The notes below the pieces were generated by a model. It saw nothing but the letters and a program-made list of their open reading frames with translations, made no database searches and was not told the origin of the DNA. DNA of 14,108 nucleotides, from positions 1 to 14,108 of the forward strand of contig NZ_JAJBUX010000088.1 of NCBI RefSeq assembly GCF_020860125.1. Reading direction: 5' to 3'. Positions within the stretch are counted from its first letter, which is position 1, and every line of letters begins with the position of its first letter. The DNA is from Cloacibacillus sp. (GTDB taxonomy: Bacteria; Synergistota; Synergistia; Synergistales; Synergistaceae). Of the stretch, positions 7,771 through 14,108 are shown one piece after another. Both the position numbers and the translations under genes were made by a program.

Positions 7771-7776
7771 AAGGAG
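7771..7776 (+). promoter_or_regulatory. Ribosome binding site that sets a GTG start for dctQ
   Basis: AAGGAG at 7771-7776 lies 8 bases before GTG at 7785. An in-frame ATG at 7767 overlaps this site and has no Shine-Dalgarno sequence of its own, so the GTG is preferred. Confidence 0.65.
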
Positions 7777-7784
7777 TCCGTGTC

Positions 7785-8300
7785 GTGTTCACTTTGCTGG
7801 CAAAAGCAGAAAAAATATTGACGGGATTTGAAGAGGCGATACTGGTAATCGTCGGTCTGGCCGTTCCGTCTTTGGTGACGCTGGGCGTTTTTTTCAGGTA
7901 TATACTGAAAACGGATCTCTTTGGAATTGAAGAAATAGAGATTTTCTTCGCGATGATCCTCTACTTTGTCGGCGCGGCGTATGCGAGTTATAAAAAAGCG
8001 CAGATAACGGCCGACCTCACACAATCAATGATAAAAAGCTTCAAGGTACGCAAGTTCTTTGCCGTTCTCTCAAGTTTTGCCGCTCTTGTCGCGGTAGCGG
8101 CCTTCTGTTATTGGACGATAGATCTTGTCGAGTATGCTTTTATCAGAAATCCCAAGACACCGGCATGGAAAATTCCGCTTGTTTTGGAATATATCGCGGT
8201 GCTGTTCAGCTTTATCGTAATGACGATATACGCCTTAAGAGACTTTTGTCTTGCACTGGCCAGAAAGCCGGATTCTTCGGTAGAAGATGGCGGCAGGTAA
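7785..8300 (+). CDS. dctQ: TRAP transporter small membrane subunit, DctQ family
   Basis: The small integral membrane subunit of the TRAP transporter, which pairs with DctM in the cytoplasmic membrane. It is 171 aa from the preferred GTG start, a normal length for the family. Four hydrophobic segments are visible at about 18-40, 51-67, 90-110 and 129-151. The family-typical acidic patch before segment 2 (GIEEIEIF) and the TPAWKIP motif before segment 4 are both present. It is 20 bases from dctM and downstream of dctP, the usual P-Q-M order. Function is confident at family level; substrate follows from DctP and context only. Confidence 0.9.
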   Translation: MFTLLAKAEKILTGFEEAILVIVGLAVPSLVTLGVFFRYILKTDLFGIEEIEIFFAMILYFVGAAYASYKKAQITADLTQSMIKSFKVRKFFAVLSSFAALVAVAAFCYWTIDLVEYAFIRNPKTPAWKIPLVLEYIAVLFSFIVMTIYALRDFCLALARKPDSSVEDGGR

Positions 8301-8320
8301 ATGAAGGGAGCAATGAGATA

Positions 8321-9619
8321 ATGGTTATCCTTGGGTTGTTTTTCCTTTTGCTGGATCTGGTTATTGGCATTCCCGTCCCCTTTGCCTTCCTTCTTACCGC
8401 TATGTATTTTCTTCTCACCGGCGATTACGAACCGACGTTCATGGTCCCTTATGCGGTCAAGAACCTCAGCAATACAGTTATTTTCTGCATCCCTCTTTTC
8501 ATCCTGGCCGGAAAGCTGATGGAGCGTGGCAACATCGCAGACAAGCTGATCGGTCTGGTGGAAGAATCCGTCGGGCGGTTCAAGGGCGGCCTGGGGATCG
8601 TCGCGACCGTATCCTGCGCGGTTTTTGGCTCGGTGACCGGCAGCGCCGCGGCGACGCTGACCTGCATCGGTTCGATAATGATCCCCAGACTGGAAAAGGC
8701 CGGTTATCCGAGAGGGCATTCGACGGCGCTTCTGGCTAACTCCGCCGTTTTGGGAATGCTCATTCCTCCGAGCGGGATCATGATTCTTTATTCATGGATG
8801 GGCGGTCAGTCTGTCTTAGCGAGCTTCCTGGCGACAGTTGTTCCAGGTATCGCGCTGACATCGCTTTTTTCTCTCATAAACTGTTTCCTGCTCAGGAAGG
8901 ACCCGAATATCGTGGTCCCCGTGATCCCTGAGGCTGACAAGACGGCGGCGCATAAAATCCTGCGGCTGAAAAAGGCCTCTCCCGCGCTCATGATGCCGGT
9001 AATAATTCTCGGCGGCATCTATTCGGGTATCATGACGCCGACCGAGGCGGCGGCTGTAGCCGTCGTTTATGCGATCCCAGTGGGGATGTTTATCTACAGG
9101 GGGCTGACGCTGAAAGGTATCAAAGAGACGCTTATCGATTCAGGCATGGCCACGGGCACGATAATGATCATGATGTTTGGCTGCTCGGTACTTGCAAGAA
9201 TGTTCGTTGAAGAGGATCTTCCGGGGGCGATCCTTCAGCTTCTATATTCGATCTCTACGAACAAATATGTAATACTTCTGATGCTGAACCTATTTATGAT
9301 AATCCTGGGAATGTTGGTCGACGACACGAGCGCCGTACTGCTCGCGACGCCGATAATGATCCCGATCATTACCGAGATCGGCGTGAGTCCAGTGCAGTTC
9401 GCGGCGATCGTCGCCGTGAATTCAGGCATGGGCAACATCACGCCGCCCTGCGCGCCGCTTCTTTATCTCGCGGGAGCGGTCGCTAAATGTCCGATAAACG
9501 AAACGCTGCGTGTAACATGCTATCTTCTGTTTTTTGGCTGGCTGCCGATCCTGATATTAGTCACCTATTTTCCAGCGTTTTCAATGTGGCTTCCGGGGCT
9601 GGTATTGGGGATTCGCTAA
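8321..9619 (+). CDS. dctM: TRAP transporter large permease subunit, DctM family
   Basis: The large membrane subunit that forms the ion-coupled translocation path of the TRAP transporter. It is 432 aa from ATG 8321, matching the usual ~425-430 aa, with about a dozen hydrophobic segments. Family signatures seen: IPLFILAGKLMERGNIADKL, the FGSVTGSAAAT segment, LIPPSGIMILYSW, GIMTPTEAAAVAVVYA and the late GNITPPCAPLLY loop. The reading frame stays open upstream into dctQ, but that part is charged sequence unlike any DctM and lacks a ribosome site. AAGGGAG at 8304-8310 lies 10 bases before the chosen start. It is the last gene of the first operon and is followed by a strong terminator. Confidence 0.93.
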   Translation: MVILGLFFLLLDLVIGIPVPFAFLLTAMYFLLTGDYEPTFMVPYAVKNLSNTVIFCIPLFILAGKLMERGNIADKLIGLVEESVGRFKGGLGIVATVSCAVFGSVTGSAAATLTCIGSIMIPRLEKAGYPRGHSTALLANSAVLGMLIPPSGIMILYSWMGGQSVLASFLATVVPGIALTSLFSLINCFLLRKDPNIVVPVIPEADKTAAHKILRLKKASPALMMPVIILGGIYSGIMTPTEAAAVAVVYAIPVGMFIYRGLTLKGIKETLIDSGMATGTIMIMMFGCSVLARMFVEEDLPGAILQLLYSISTNKYVILLMLNLFMIILGMLVDDTSAVLLATPIMIPIITEIGVSPVQFAAIVAVNSGMGNITPPCAPLLYLAGAVAKCPINETLRVTCYLLFFGWLPILILVTYFPAFSMWLPGLVLGIR

Positions 9620-9665
9620 AAAGCCGTCGGTCGAGATCAGATTACGTAACATTCTCCTCCCCCAT

Positions 9666-9714
9666 TCCGCAGGGCTGCTAAATTCTGACGTTTAGCAGCT
9701 CTGTGGATGTTTTT
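9666..9714 (+). terminator. Intrinsic terminator after dctM
   Basis: Arms 9666-9682 and 9691-9707 pair over 17 bp with two G-U wobbles and an 8-base loop, and five T residues follow at 9710-9714. This is a good rho-independent terminator for the + strand operon. It lies between the convergent ends of dctM and the LysR gene. Read on the minus strand there is no T tract after it, so it would serve the LysR gene less well. Confidence 0.82.
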
Positions 9715-9728
9715 GTCATATGTGCCGT

Positions 9729-10619
9729 TCAGCAGGCGCGTTTTCCCACCTCTTCGGCGATCTTTTTGAAGGTCATGACCACTGGGCTGACGTTTTCTTT
9801 CCGGTAAACTGTGCCGAGGGTGAAGCAGGGCTTGGAGCCCTCCAGCGGGCGGTAGACGACGTGCGGATGCTGGAACTGCTGCTGCTTGGAGGCGATGAAG
9901 CCGATGCCGAGGCTGGAGCCGGCGAAGGCGATGATGGCCTGCGCCGGCGAGACTTCGATGATGTTTTTGGGGCTGAACCCCGCCTGCAGGCAGAGCGAAA
10001 TTATATTGTCATACTGAAGCGGCCCCATCCGCCGCGGGAAGAGGATGAATGTCTCGTCCTTTAGGTCCTTCATCGTCAGCCCCTCTTTGCCCGCGAGAGG
10101 ATTTTCCCTGGACATCACCACCTCGAAGGGAATTTTGGCGATGTTGCTGGATCCGAGCGTTTCGTCCTCAAAGGGCGGGTGGCCGAGGCCGATGTCTATA
10201 TGGTTCTTCCGCAGCTCCTCTTCCTGCGCGGCGGTGTCCATCTTATGAACGATCACCTTGATGTTGGGCAGCGTCTTTTTCATCTCGGAGATGATATCTG
10301 CGAGCAGGATATATATCGCCGGTATGGTGGCGCCTATCGTGATGCTGCCGCTTATTCCCTTTTCGATCTGACGGACGAGATTGCCCGTCTCCCGCATTCT
10401 TTCAACGATCTCACGCGCCCGGACGAGAAACAGCTCGCCCGCAGGCGTAAGCCGTACCTGCCGGTTGGTGCGGAAGAGCAGCGTCGCCTGGAGCTCCGCC
10501 TCAATCTGTCTCAGCTGCTGGCTCAGCGCCGGCTGCGTCAGCATCGATCTCTCCGCCGCCCTGCGAAAATTCAGCTCCTCCGCGAGGGCGATGAAGCACT
10601 CCATCTGTCTTATATTCAT
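9729..10619 (-). CDS. LysR-type transcriptional regulator
   Basis: A 296-aa LysR-type regulator of standard length. The N-terminal winged helix-turn-helix is clear (residues 1-60: FIALAEELNFRRAAERSMLT, then QPALSQQLRQIEAEL and LTPAGE). A periplasmic-binding-like effector domain follows from about residue 90; HIDIGLGHPP resembles the CbnR/BenM-type effector domain, usually responsive to aromatic-derived acids. The start is the ATG before N-I-R-Q-M-E, with GAGGT 8 bases upstream; an in-frame ATG 17 codons earlier is rejected because it adds an atypical tail and lacks such a site. It is divergent from the dehydratase operon, the classic layout for autoregulation plus activation of the neighbour. 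Control over the lyase operon is possible but not shown. Confidence 0.93.
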   Translation of the reverse strand: MNIRQMECFIALAEELNFRRAAERSMLTQPALSQQLRQIEAELQATLLFRTNRQVRLTPAGELFLVRAREIVERMRETGNLVRQIEKGISGSITIGATIPAIYILLADIISEMKKTLPNIKVIVHKMDTAAQEEELRKNHIDIGLGHPPFEDETLGSSNIAKIPFEVVMSRENPLAGKEGLTMKDLKDETFILFPRRMGPLQYDNIISLCLQAGFSPKNIIEVSPAQAIIAFAGSSLGIGFIASKQQQFQHPHVVYRPLEGSKPCFTLGTVYRKENVSPVVMTFKKIAEEVGKRAC

Positions 10620-10783
10620 CCTGTCATACCTCGCCGGTCTCTCTAATAATAAGTTTTTTTTATTATACAATGCAAAACAATAATTGGACAGACTCGTTTG
10701 AAGATTTTATCCTTAATACGCTGATCAGCAACGTTAAAAAAGACACAAAGTCGCGCAATAAGCAATAAAGGGGAGAAGAAAAA
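10620..10783. promoter_or_regulatory. Divergent promoter region with a LysR-type operator candidate
   Basis: This 164-base AT-rich gap separates the LysR gene from the dehydratase operon. A dyad ATAATAA-N7-TTATTAT (10646-10666) contains the LysR-type T-N11-A core (T10650, A10662). On the minus strand TATAAT lies at 10667-10662 and could be the regulator's -10 box, so the dyad overlaps its promoter, as autoregulation requires. On the + strand a weak pair TTGGAC (10684-10689) and TATCCT (10708-10713) with an 18-base spacer would start transcription near 10720, placing the dyad centre about 64 bases upstream, the usual LysR recognition position. All promoter calls here rest on short motifs. Confidence 0.5.
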
Positions 10784-11989
10784 ATGGCCTCCAACTTCGG
10801 GAACAGAGAATCCCTGAAAATCACAAAGATAGAAACGATCGTCGTCAACGCAGAGATGCGCAACTGGATCTTCGTAAAGGTCTGTACGGATCAGGACGGT
10901 TTGTATGGCTGGGGCGAGGCGAGCCTCAACTGGAAGACTAAGACCGTCGTCAGCGCCGTGGACGATCTCTCGAGAATGGTCGTGGGCAAAGACCCGCGGG
11001 ATATCGAATATTGTCTGGAGTGCATGAAAAAGCAAAGTTACTACCTCCTGGGCATCATCGGGGTTACGGCGATGAGCGGCATCGAGCAGGCGCTGTGGGA
11101 TATCTGCGGCAAGTATTACGGCGTTCCCGTCTGGCGTCTGTTGGGCGGCAAGGTCCGCGACAGGGTCCGCGTCTATACGCACCTTGGCCTCGGCGACATG
11201 CGCTCCGTCTACGAGACCTTCGAAACGGCGCGCCTGGTGGAGAAGGCGCAGGCCGTCATAGAGAAGGGATACGACGCTTTGAAGGTGGTGTTCATTCCCT
11301 ACAGCGGCTATCTGGCCGGGAACGCGGAGAGAAAGCAGGTCGGCCGCCTGATGGAGGCCCTGCGCGGCGCTGTCGGGGATTCCATAGATATTATGATAGA
11401 TTTTCACGGACGCCCGGAGTCAACCGCCTGCGCCCTCGACTATATCAGGGAGCTTGTCCCTTACGCCCCGATGTTCTGCGAGGAACCGGTGCAGCCCGGC
11501 GATACGGAGTCGCTTCGTTTCGTAACGGAACATGCCGGATGCGCGATCGCCTCGGGCGAACGTCTCATCGGTTTTGAGGAATTTGTCCCCGTCTTTACGG
11601 CGCGCGCCCTCCATGTGGCGCAGCCCGATCTGAGCCACACGGGAGGCTTCCTTGAGGGTAAGAGGATCGCCGCGCTTGCGGACGCCCATATGATCGGCAT
11701 CGCCCCGCACAATCCCAACGGCCCCATCGCGGGCGCGGTTGCCCTCCATTATGACATATCGGTGCCCAATTTCGTGATACAGGAAGAGATGAGCAAGGCC
11801 GTTCCCTGGTATGACGACGTCGTCACCGCCTCCCCGATAAAGAGGGAGGGCTCCTTCTGGAGTCTCCCGACCGAGCCGGGGCTGGGTATCGAGGTCGATG
11901 AGAAAGAGGCCGCGAAACATCCCTACAAGGACGACGTGCTCCATTCCGCCTCCGCGCTTCTGGGCGACGGAACGGTAACTAACTGGTAA
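10784..11989 (+). CDS. Enolase-superfamily dehydratase, mandelate racemase subgroup (D-galactonate dehydratase-like)
   Basis: A 401-aa enolase-superfamily protein predicted to abstract the alpha-proton of a carboxylate and dehydrate or epimerise it with Mg2+. Probable metal ligands are Asp206 (MIDFHGR), Glu233/234 (FCEEPV) and Glu259 (SGERL). General acid/base candidates are His208 next to the first ligand and the His309-Asp282 dyad (APHNPNGP and QPDLSHTGG). The D-x-H arrangement, QPDLSH, the PHxPxGPI segment and the final DGTVTNW-type tail resemble D-galactonate dehydratase more than muconate cycloisomerases. The strand with the usual K-x-K reads ALKVVF, so only Lys167 is kept. ATG is preceded by AAGGGGAG. 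It is first in a three-gene operon, 17 bases before the alcohol-dehydrogenase-family gene. The acid-sugar or other hydroxyacid substrate is not identifiable here. Confidence 0.88.
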   Translation: MASNFGNRESLKITKIETIVVNAEMRNWIFVKVCTDQDGLYGWGEASLNWKTKTVVSAVDDLSRMVVGKDPRDIEYCLECMKKQSYYLLGIIGVTAMSGIEQALWDICGKYYGVPVWRLLGGKVRDRVRVYTHLGLGDMRSVYETFETARLVEKAQAVIEKGYDALKVVFIPYSGYLAGNAERKQVGRLMEALRGAVGDSIDIMIDFHGRPESTACALDYIRELVPYAPMFCEEPVQPGDTESLRFVTEHAGCAIASGERLIGFEEFVPVFTARALHVAQPDLSHTGGFLEGKRIAALADAHMIGIAPHNPNGPIAGAVALHYDISVPNFVIQEEMSKAVPWYDDVVTASPIKREGSFWSLPTEPGLGIEVDEKEAAKHPYKDDVLHSASALLGDGTVTNW

Positions 11990-12006
11990 ATGAGGGTGAA
12001 CGGAAG

Positions 12007-13089
12007 ATGATTTCATTCAAATGTCCCGGAGGGGTCTATAACGCGATACCGGGCCGCATCCTCTTCGGAAGGGGATCGCTGAAAGATGTCGCCGGTGAGG
12101 TCGAACATCTCGGCGGCAAAAAGGCGCTGGTAATTTCAACGCCGGGCAGAAAGCCTCTGGCGGAGAGAACGGCGGCGCTTATCGGCGGCAGCTGCGTCGG
12201 CATCCTGCCGGAGGCGGTGTCGCAGGTCCCGATAGAGCTGGCCATAGAGGGAAGGAAAAAGGTAAGAGAGATGGGGGCGGACTGCCTCGTCACCGTCGGC
12301 GGCGGCGCCGCGGTCGGATTGGCCAAGGGTATTGCCTACGAGGTGAAACTTCCCATCATAAATATCGCGACGACATATTCAGGCTCCGAGGTGACCGGTT
12401 TCTGCGGCATGACGATCGACGGCGTGAAGCAGATGCACATCAGCCTCAACATGCTTGCGAGCACGCTGATATACGATCCCGAGCTTACGCTCTCGCTGCC
12501 GGTGAAGGTGAGCGCCGCGAGCGCGATGAACGCTCTCGCGCACTGTGTCGACGCCGTCTATGTTTCCACCGTGAACCCCGTCGTAGCGATCGCCGCAGCG
12601 GAGGGGGCGAAACATGTTTTTGAGGCAGCTCCGGCGGTGGCGGCGGCTCCCGATGATATAGAGGCGCGGGAGAGGCTTCTGTTAGGTTCGTACCTCGCGG
12701 GTATAGCCCTCACCGGCGGCTTTGCGCTGCAGCACGGGCTGGCCCATGTGCTTGGCGGCACCTTCCATATAGAACACGGGCTGGCGCACGCCCTTGTGCT
12801 GCCCTATGTCGCGGCCTTCCACGCGCACCGTGTCCCCGCCGCCCTCGTCCCGATCGCGGCGGCGCTGAAAACGAATGTCTCCGACCTCGGCGGCGCGATC
12901 TACGATATGCGCGCGAAGCTTGGCCTCCCCAGCAGCCTCCGGGAGACGGGCTTTGCCGAAAAGGACCTTGATAAGCTCGTGCGTATCACTATTGAGACGG
13001 ATAACGGCTATAACCCGGTACCGGTCACGGAAGAGGCCGTATCGGAGATCGTCGCTCAGATGTGGGGCGGGGAGCGCCCGCGGCGTTGA
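12007..13089 (+). CDS. Iron-containing alcohol dehydrogenase family, maleylacetate reductase-like
   Basis: A 360-aa dehydroquinate synthase-like/iron alcohol dehydrogenase-fold oxidoreductase. The NAD(P)-binding GGG motif is at 98-100 (TVGGGAAVGLAKG) and the TTYSGSEVT segment follows at 122-130. In the metal-binding region the usual first Asp is Asn175 (AMNALAHCVDAVY), with His179, then LQHGLAHVLGG (His243, His247) and FHIEHGLAHALVLPY (His254, His257, His261). This pattern, including the Asn and the doubled His segments, is typical of maleylacetate reductases rather than ordinary alcohol dehydrogenases. GAGGGTG precedes the ATG. No ring-cleavage genes accompany it, so maleylacetate itself may not be the substrate; reduction of a keto acid or semialdehyde made by the upstream dehydratase is an alternative. 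Confidence 0.85.
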   Translation: MISFKCPGGVYNAIPGRILFGRGSLKDVAGEVEHLGGKKALVISTPGRKPLAERTAALIGGSCVGILPEAVSQVPIELAIEGRKKVREMGADCLVTVGGGAAVGLAKGIAYEVKLPIINIATTYSGSEVTGFCGMTIDGVKQMHISLNMLASTLIYDPELTLSLPVKVSAASAMNALAHCVDAVYVSTVNPVVAIAAAEGAKHVFEAAPAVAAAPDDIEARERLLLGSYLAGIALTGGFALQHGLAHVLGGTFHIEHGLAHALVLPYVAAFHAHRVPAALVPIAAALKTNVSDLGGAIYDMRAKLGLPSSLRETGFAEKDLDKLVRITIETDNGYNPVPVTEEAVSEIVAQMWGGERPRR

Positions 13090-13112
13090 CCGCGTTTAAT
13101 GGGAGCGGAGGC

Positions 13113-14096
13113 ATGTCTGCGATGAAGATATCCATGATAGGCGAAGCCTGTAAACATAAAGAGGAGCTTATAAAGCAGTGCGCGGCGGAGCTTGAGATAA
13201 GAGAGCTTCCCGCGGAGGCGGCCTACTCCGCGGAGTATGACCCCCAGATAGCGGGCAGCGACGTCGTCATCACTCTTAAATACCGGCGTCCGGCGGGCGA
13301 AGGGCCCGATTTCCGGGTGCTCCAGGTCCCCGGCGCGGGGCTGGACGGGATAGAGACGAACTCGCTTCCCGCCGGCTCACTGCTCTGCAACGTCTACGAG
13401 CACCAGATCCCCATCGCGGAATATGTCATGACGGCGATGCTGGAGTGCGAACTGCGTTTCTCGGAGATGCGCCGCCGCTTTGACCCGCGCCGGTGGGCGC
13501 CGCTCTACTATTCACGGGTGCCGCACGGGGAGCTTTACACGAAGACGCTGGCCCTGATCGGCTTCGGCGGGATCGCGCGCGAGATCGCCAAGCGGGCGAG
13601 GGCCTTCGGGATGAGGATAACGGCGGTCGATAAATATGCGAAGGACCCTGACGGCCTCGCCGATTTTCTGACGGACAATGGTGGGATGGACCATGTTCTT
13701 AAAGAGGCGGACTATCTGGTGCTGGCCTGCCCTCTCACGGCGGAGACCGAGGGAATGATAAACGCCGAACACCTCGCCGTCATGAAGGAGAGCACCGTGC
13801 TGATCAACGTCTCCCGCGGACCGCTGATCGTCGAGGCGGATCTGTATAAGGCGCTTAAAGAAAAACGCCTCGGCGGGGCCGTGCTTGACGTGTGGTGGCG
13901 CTATCCCAAGAACCGGAACGATGAAACGGCTCCCGCGGACCTTCCCTTTGAATCGCTGGACAATGTCATCTGCACGCCGCATTCTTCCGCCTGGACGAGA
14001 GAGCTGATGTGGAGAAGGTACGGCGTCATCGCGAAGAATATTGAGAATCTCTCCGCGGGCAGACCGTTAAGAAATATTATCGATTACAAAGGCTAG
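13113..14096 (+). CDS. D-isomer-specific 2-hydroxyacid dehydrogenase-like protein
   Basis: A 327-aa NAD(P)-dependent oxidoreductase of the D-2-hydroxyacid dehydrogenase fold, which interconverts 2-keto and 2-hydroxy acids. The Rossmann motif is GFGGIA (150-155) with Asp173 at the end of the second strand, implying NAD preference. The catalytic Arg is Arg235 (NVSRGPL) and the catalytic His is His290 (TPHSSAWT). The segment that normally ends in Glu-Pro reads LDVWWRYP, so the usual catalytic Glu is Tyr264; I recall a subfamily with this DVWW/DVWY-x-YP form. Start choice: ATG 13113 has GGGAG 7 bases upstream; ATG 13122, 10 bases after GGAGG, is equally possible, while an in-frame ATG at 13062 lies inside the previous gene and is less likely. 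It lies 23 bases after the reductase gene, in the same operon. Confidence 0.85.
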   Translation: MSAMKISMIGEACKHKEELIKQCAAELEIRELPAEAAYSAEYDPQIAGSDVVITLKYRRPAGEGPDFRVLQVPGAGLDGIETNSLPAGSLLCNVYEHQIPIAEYVMTAMLECELRFSEMRRRFDPRRWAPLYYSRVPHGELYTKTLALIGFGGIAREIAKRARAFGMRITAVDKYAKDPDGLADFLTDNGGMDHVLKEADYLVLACPLTAETEGMINAEHLAVMKESTVLINVSRGPLIVEADLYKALKEKRLGGAVLDVWWRYPKNRNDETAPADLPFESLDNVICTPHSSAWTRELMWRRYGVIAKNIENLSAGRPLRNIIDYKG

Positions 14097-14108
14097 ATGT
14101 TTATATAC

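Noticed and set aside
8111..8320. N-terminal extension of DctM into dctQ
   Set aside because: The frame is open, but the residues do not resemble DctM, there is no ribosome site, and the ATG at 8321 gives the normal family length.
10179..10646. Plus-strand open frame opposite the LysR gene
   Set aside because: It is antisense to a clear regulator, has arginine/leucine-rich shadow composition and no ribosome site or domain.
10620..10670. Longer LysR start with 17 extra residues
   Set aside because: The extra residues run through the divergent promoter region and dyad; the inner ATG has GAGGT at good spacing and matches the usual LysR N-terminus.
14097..14108. Start of a further gene (ATG directly after the last stop)
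   Set aside because: Only four codons are visible and no ribosome binding site precedes the ATG.
1..14108. Insertion sequences, CRISPR repeats, tRNA genes or attachment sites
   Set aside because: No transposase-like reading frame, regularly spaced repeats, tRNA-like cloverleaf or paired direct repeats were noticed. The only repeated DNA is the homology between the four lyase genes.

Overview
The window is a compact, almost fully coding bacterial accessory locus with two transcription units facing a shared regulator region. Coding DNA is GC-rich while the first ~145 bases are very AT-rich; ribosome binding sites are strong AGGAGG-like. A TRAP transporter, amino-acid-type lyases and anaerobe-style dehydrogenases suggest an amino-acid-fermenting anaerobe, possibly a member of Synergistota (Cloacibacillus/Synergistes-like). 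That assignment is an impression from gene content, not a demonstrated fact.

Region 1 (about 1-9714, + strand): a perfect-consensus sigma70-type promoter (TTGACA-N17-TATAAT) precedes seven co-directional genes. The first four are tandem full-length paralogs (527-529 aa) of the histidine/phenylalanine ammonia-lyase superfamily. The next three encode a complete TRAP transporter: periplasmic DctP, small membrane subunit DctQ and large membrane subunit DctM. The unit ends at a strong hairpin terminator (9666-9714). The key observation is that none of the four lyases has the Ala-Ser-Gly triad that makes the MIO electrophile of this superfamily. In all four, three residues are deleted at that point and a different conserved loop stands there (G-[SC]-[IV]-Q-x-L-x-[IV]-E-[AG]-x-x-N), while most other active-site landmarks are kept. 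The best known precedent for a MIO-free member of this fold is ergothionase, which eliminates trimethylamine from ergothioneine. I infer a locus for uptake and 1,2-elimination of aromatic amino acid betaines or similar compounds. Four diverged copies suggest a spread of substrates or mixed oligomers.

Region 2 (about 9729-14096): a LysR-type regulator on the minus strand is divergent from a three-gene operon. The operon encodes an enolase-superfamily dehydratase of the mandelate racemase subgroup (closest in motifs to D-galactonate dehydratase), an iron-alcohol-dehydrogenase-family protein resembling maleylacetate reductases, and a D-2-hydroxyacid dehydrogenase-like protein. The layout recalls chlorocatechol (clc-type) operons (LysR, enolase-superfamily enzyme, maleylacetate reductase) but has no ring-cleavage dioxygenase or dienelactone hydrolase. 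It is more likely an acid-sugar or hydroxyacid pathway. Whether it works on the products of region 1 or is an independent catabolic module cannot be decided from sequence alone.

I saw no tRNA, rRNA, CRISPR array, insertion sequence or attachment site. There is no gene-free stretch longer than 300 bases.
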